From contig NZ_VUOC01000003.1 in the NCBI RefSeq assembly GCF_008386695.1, positions 854,421 through 918,420 on the forward strand: 64,000 bases of DNA. The letters run 5' to 3'. The notes under the pieces are model-generated. The model worked only from the letters and a program-made list of their open reading frames with translations. It searched no databases and was not told the origin of the DNA. Origin of the DNA: Chitinophaga agrisoli (GTDB lineage Bacteria; Bacteroidota; Bacteroidia; Chitinophagales; Chitinophagaceae). This document shows, piece by piece, positions 61,001-64,000 of the stretch. The translations under genes and the position numbers were made by a program. Positions within the stretch are counted from its first letter, which is position 1. Every line of letters begins with the position of its first letter.

Positions 61001-62248
61001 TTATTCTACGAATCCTACGGCTACCGTCGCATTGCTATACTCATCCACCAGTATAAATGCGCCATTGGCAGGGTTTACCCGGTATGGGTCTGCAAAAATG
61101 GGCTGTGCGGTCTTAAGGCTGATCTTGCCTATATCGTTAAGGCCAAGTTCCTTCTTATCGTCCAGGGTACGGCCGGTGGTTACCTCTATCACATGATCTA
61201 TCTGCTGTACCTTGGCCTTTACGCGGTTAATACCATGCTGCAGCAGGTAGGTTTTACCGGGCGTTAGCTTCTGCTGGTCCATCCAGCAGATCTGTGCGCT
61301 GATCTCCTTCAGGGAGGCAGGAACACTGTCTGGTTTAGCCAGCATATTGCCACGGCTGGTGTCTATCTCGCTTTCCAGCGTGATCACCACACTCTCGCGG
61401 GCATTGGCCGTAGGCCGCTGGGTCTCAAACTGCTCAATGGTCTTGATTTTGCTGGTCTGCATAGAAGGCAGGGAGATCACCTCATCACCCACATTAAAAT
61501 GGCCGCTGGCCACTTTTCCGGCAAATCCGCGGAAGTCGTGATGAGCCTCCGTGCGGGGCCTTATCACATATTGTACGGGAAAACGTGCCGGGTGTGTATT
61601 ATCTGCATGGTCAAAGCTGATCTGCTCCAGGTGCTCCAGCAGGGACTCGCCTTTATACCAGCCTATCTTTTCAGAGCGGGCGGCCAGGTTCTCGCCATAA
61701 ATGGAGGAGATGGGGATGAATTTCACATCCTGTTCCTTAAAGGCGGCGTTGTTCAGCAGCTGCTGAAAATCTGTTACGATCTGGTTAAAGCGCTCTTCGC
61801 TATAGTCCACCAGGTCCATCTTGTTCACGCACACTACCAGGTGCTGTATTCTTAACAGGTTGGCAATGAAGAAGTGGCGGTAGGTCTGTTCTACAATGCC
61901 TTTACGGGCGTCTATCAGTATCAGGGATACCTGCGCGTTGGAAGCGCCGGTTACCATGTTACGCGTATATTCCACGTGTCCGGGCGTGTCTGCAATGATG
62001 TATTTGCGGGTAGGCGTTGAAAAATAGATATGCGCCACATCTATGGTGATACCTTGCTCCCGCTCAGCTACCAGCCCGTCTGTTAACAGGGACAGGTCTG
62101 TAAAATCCAGCCCTTTGCGCTTGCTGGCCGCATGCAGTGCTTCCAGCTTGTCCTGCGGGATGGAGTTGGTATCATACAATAAACGGCCTATCAGGGTACT
62201 TTTCCCATCATCTACACTTCCCGAAGTGGTTATACGTAAAACCTCCAT
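61001..62248 (-). CDS. cysN: Sulfate adenylyltransferase subunit 1 (GTPase)
   Basis: 415 residues from ATG 62248; an upstream TTG at 62281 is in frame but the GTPase starts at MEVLRITTSGSVDDGKSTL. G motifs: GSVDDGKS (P-loop), DTPGHVEYTRNM and NKMDLVDY. EF-Tu-like beta-barrels complete it. It drives ATP sulfurylase: with CysD it makes APS from sulfate and ATP. No CysC (APS kinase) fusion is present. Downstream of cysD. Confidence 0.96.
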   Translation of the reverse strand: MEVLRITTSGSVDDGKSTLIGRLLYDTNSIPQDKLEALHAASKRKGLDFTDLSLLTDGLVAEREQGITIDVAHIYFSTPTRKYIIADTPGHVEYTRNMVTGASNAQVSLILIDARKGIVEQTYRHFFIANLLRIQHLVVCVNKMDLVDYSEERFNQIVTDFQQLLNNAAFKEQDVKFIPISSIYGENLAARSEKIGWYKGESLLEHLEQISFDHADNTHPARFPVQYVIRPRTEAHHDFRGFAGKVASGHFNVGDEVISLPSMQTSKIKTIEQFETQRPTANARESVVITLESEIDTSRGNMLAKPDSVPASLKEISAQICWMDQQKLTPGKTYLLQHGINRVKAKVQQIDHVIEVTTGRTLDDKKELGLNDIGKISLKTAQPIFADPYRVNPANGAFILVDEYSNATVAVGFVE

Positions 62249-62345
62249 TGATATCTTATTTACAATTTCAGAAGTAATCAAATTTTAAATCGTTGCAGTC
62301 ATCGTCAATATCCCTTTCACCCATATTCGCTGCATTCAATCATTA

Positions 62346-62377
62346 GCACATCTGCACATTAGCACATCCGCACATTA
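62346..62377. repeat. 8-base-period array GCACATNN overlapping cysD stop
   Basis: GCACATCT, GCACATTA, GCACATCC, GCACATTA in exact 8-base register, with a degenerate fifth unit before them. The last unit contains the cysD stop codon (62375-62377, TTA on the plus strand). In the cysD-cysN spacer. Confidence 0.85.
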
Positions 62378-63283
62378 AAAATATCCCGCCTGTTTCCTTT
62401 TCTCCATCGCAGCTTCAGAGCGTTTGTCATCAATACGTGCGCCACGCTCAGAGATCTTTGCTTCCAGTATTTCAGAAACAATACCTTCCAGGTTATCTGC
62501 GTCAGAGATCACCGCTGCGGTACAGGTCATATCACCCACCGTACGGAAGCGTACTTTCTGGCGGAAGGGCACTTCGTCTTCTGTGGTGTTCAGGAAAGGA
62601 GAGTAGGGCCAGTACATACCATCGCGCTCTATGATCTCCCTTTCATGGGAGAAGTAGATGGAGGGGATGCCCAGCTGCTCGCGGCGTATATAGTTCCATA
62701 CGTCCAGCTCTGTCCAGTTGGAGATAGGGAATACCCTTACGCCTTCGCCGATATGGATCTTACCATTCAGCATGTCAAACAGTTCCGGGCGCTGCATTTT
62801 GGCGTTCCACTGTCCAAATTCATCACGTACGGAGAAGATCCTTTCTTTGGCGCGGGCCTTTTCCTCATCACGGCGGGCGCCGCCAATGCATGCGTCATAT
62901 TTCAGCTCCTCAATGGCGTCCAGCAGGGTAACGGTCTGCAGGGCGTTACGGCTGGCATATTTGCCTGTTTCTTCCTGTACTTTCCCCTGGTTAATGCTGT
63001 CCTGTACGCTGCGTACCACCAGGTCTACCCCCAGGGAGGCTACCAGTTGGTCGCGGAACTCCAGCGTTTCCGGGAAGTTATGCCCGGTATCGATATGCAA
63101 CAGCGGAAAAGGTATCTTTCCGGGATAGAATGCTTTTTGAGCCAGCCGTACAATCGTAATGGAATCCTTTCCCCCGGAAAACAGGATGGCTGGCCGCTCA
63201 AACTGTGCGGCAGTTTCCCGGAGAATATAAATGGCCTCATCTTCCAGTGCCTGCGGAAATTCCCATTGTATTTTGTTACTCAT
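62375..63283 (-). CDS. cysD: Sulfate adenylyltransferase subunit 2
   Basis: 302 residues. The PP-loop SGGKDSITIVRLA binds ATP. LLHIDTGHNFPETLEFRD, GGARRDEEKARAKERIFS and RVFPISNWTELDVWNYI are standard, and the C-terminus EAAMEKRKQAGYF is complete. Forms APS with the CysN GTPase. It lies 106 bases downstream of cysH on the same strand. Confidence 0.97.
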   Translation of the reverse strand: MSNKIQWEFPQALEDEAIYILRETAAQFERPAILFSGGKDSITIVRLAQKAFYPGKIPFPLLHIDTGHNFPETLEFRDQLVASLGVDLVVRSVQDSINQGKVQEETGKYASRNALQTVTLLDAIEELKYDACIGGARRDEEKARAKERIFSVRDEFGQWNAKMQRPELFDMLNGKIHIGEGVRVFPISNWTELDVWNYIRREQLGIPSIYFSHEREIIERDGMYWPYSPFLNTTEDEVPFRQKVRFRTVGDMTCTAAVISDADNLEGIVSEILEAKISERGARIDDKRSEAAMEKRKQAGYF

Positions 63284-63389
63284 ATCGTTAAATTAATCAG
63301 GAATAATTAAGCAGTATAATTTTTTTACGGCGATGTGGCAAGAGCACATCACCCTCTTAACTATTCATGGTACATTATTAATCGTTATT

Positions 63390-64000
63390 TCAACCATGTA
63401 AACCGCACTCTTTCTTGGACTGTTCCCACCACCAGCGGCCGGCGCGGGGATGTTCACCAGGCTCAATGGCACGGGTGCAGGGCGCGCAGCCTATGCTAAC
63501 AAAACCCTGGTTGTGCAGTTTATTGAAAGGTACATTGTTTTGGTCAAGGTAAGCCAGCATGTCTTCATAGGACCAGTTCACCAGGGGATTGAATTTATAC
63601 AGTCCACGGGTTTCATCCCATTCCAGGGCTTCCAGCGCCTGGCGGTTCTCAGACTGCTCTGCCCGCAGTCCGGTGATCCATACTTTTACCCCCTGCAGGG
63701 CACGGTTCAGGGGCACTACCTTACGGATATAGCAACACTCCTTCCGGTTCTCAACAGAGTCATAAAAGCTGTTCATCCCTTTTTCAGCCACCAGTTTTTC
63801 CACTGCGGCTGTTTCCGGAAAATACACCTCAAAAGGTTGTTTGTAGCGGGCGCGGGTAAGATCCATCAACTCATAGGTTTCCTGGAACAGGCGGCCGGTA
63901 TCCAGCGTAAATACGCGTACCGGCAGTTGATGGCGCCATATCATATCCGCCAGTACCTGGTCTTCCTGCCCAAAGGAGGTGGAAAATGCCACCGCACCGG
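63390..64000 (-). CDS. cysH: Adenylyl-sulfate (APS-type) reductase, 5'-truncated by window edge
   Basis: The reading frame runs off the window end (GAVAFSTSFGQEDQV is internal to the family's N-terminal part). About 203 residues remain. LDTGRLFQETYELMD, WITGLRAEQSENR and FNPLVNWSYEDMLAYLD are CysH motifs. Paired cysteines in KECCYIRKV, CAPC and the C-terminal ECGLH are the [4Fe-4S] ligands plus the catalytic Cys found in APS reductases; PAPS-specific enzymes lack the CC and CxxC pairs. It reduces APS to sulfite. It leads the cysH-cysD-cysN set. Confidence 0.93.
   Translation of the reverse strand, partial: GAVAFSTSFGQEDQVLADMIWRHQLPVRVFTLDTGRLFQETYELMDLTRARYKQPFEVYFPETAAVEKLVAEKGMNSFYDSVENRKECCYIRKVVPLNRALQGVKVWITGLRAEQSENRQALEALEWDETRGLYKFNPLVNWSYEDMLAYLDQNNVPFNKLHNQGFVSIGCAPCTRAIEPGEHPRAGRWWWEQSKKECGLHG

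Overview
The window comes from a Bacteroidota chromosome, most likely Chitinophagaceae (Chitinophaga-like). The basis is gene content and style: secreted proteins with the Bacteroidota signal-peptide look, an outer-membrane beta-barrel with a carboxypeptidase-regulatory-like N-terminus, DUF4954, DUF4421 and DUF4382 proteins, an MbnP/MbnH pair, -7 boxes of the TAnnTTTG type, and no clear Shine-Dalgarno sites. It is core and catabolic chromosome. I see no tRNA, rRNA, insertion sequence, prophage or CRISPR array.

Layout. 1-5.0 kb: end of a LytTR response regulator, a secreted pectate lyase and an outer-membrane barrel. 5.1-8.9 kb: class Ia ribonucleotide reductase (nrdB then nrdA, minus strand) behind a cobalamin riboswitch. 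9-12.4 kb: an ABC ATPase with a membrane partner, and a TPR-like protein. 12.6-18.4 kb: leucine operon leuC - SAM methyltransferase - leuD - leuB - leuA, ending in a strong terminator. 18.6-19.3 kb: D-Ala-D-Ala dipeptidase. 19.4-25.2 kb: oxidative L-fucose catabolism (two SDRs, an FAH-family hydrolase, mutarotase, lactonase, FucP) with an embedded unknown lipoprotein and no local L-fuconate dehydratase. 25.3-27.8 kb: MbnP, MbnH and an RlpA-like protein. 27.8-35.5 kb (minus): Tag, ArsR, DUF4954, GlmS and an S9 peptidase. 35.5-39 kb: histidine phosphatase, MgtE, bestrophin and a SET protein. 39.3-45.4 kb: MarR-hutH-hutU-hutI-hutG histidine degradation. 45.5-60.9 kb: an FtsX/MacB-type permease with a putative sigma-54 promoter, CHAD, PurU, phosphoesterase, DUF4421, aconitase, PspC, redoxin, DUF4382, KdsA, threonine dehydrogenase and GDPD. 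61-64 kb (minus): sulfate assimilation cysH-cysD-cysN.

The most unusual structure is between the genes. Many spacers are filled by short-period tandem arrays, often as inverted halves: period 7 (units NNTTAGC/GCTAANN; also TTACGAA and GTAATTA), period 8 (GCACATNN), period 11 (ATAACCCGTAT; TTAGGTTCGGT) and one 36-bp duplication. Several overlap stop codons or touch start codons. The period is kept while the unit sequence changes from place to place. Other points of interest are the B12 riboswitch on the B12-independent RNR, a Tam/Tmt1-like methyltransferase inside the leucine operon, and a 17-bp-arm hairpin that buries the mbnP start codon.
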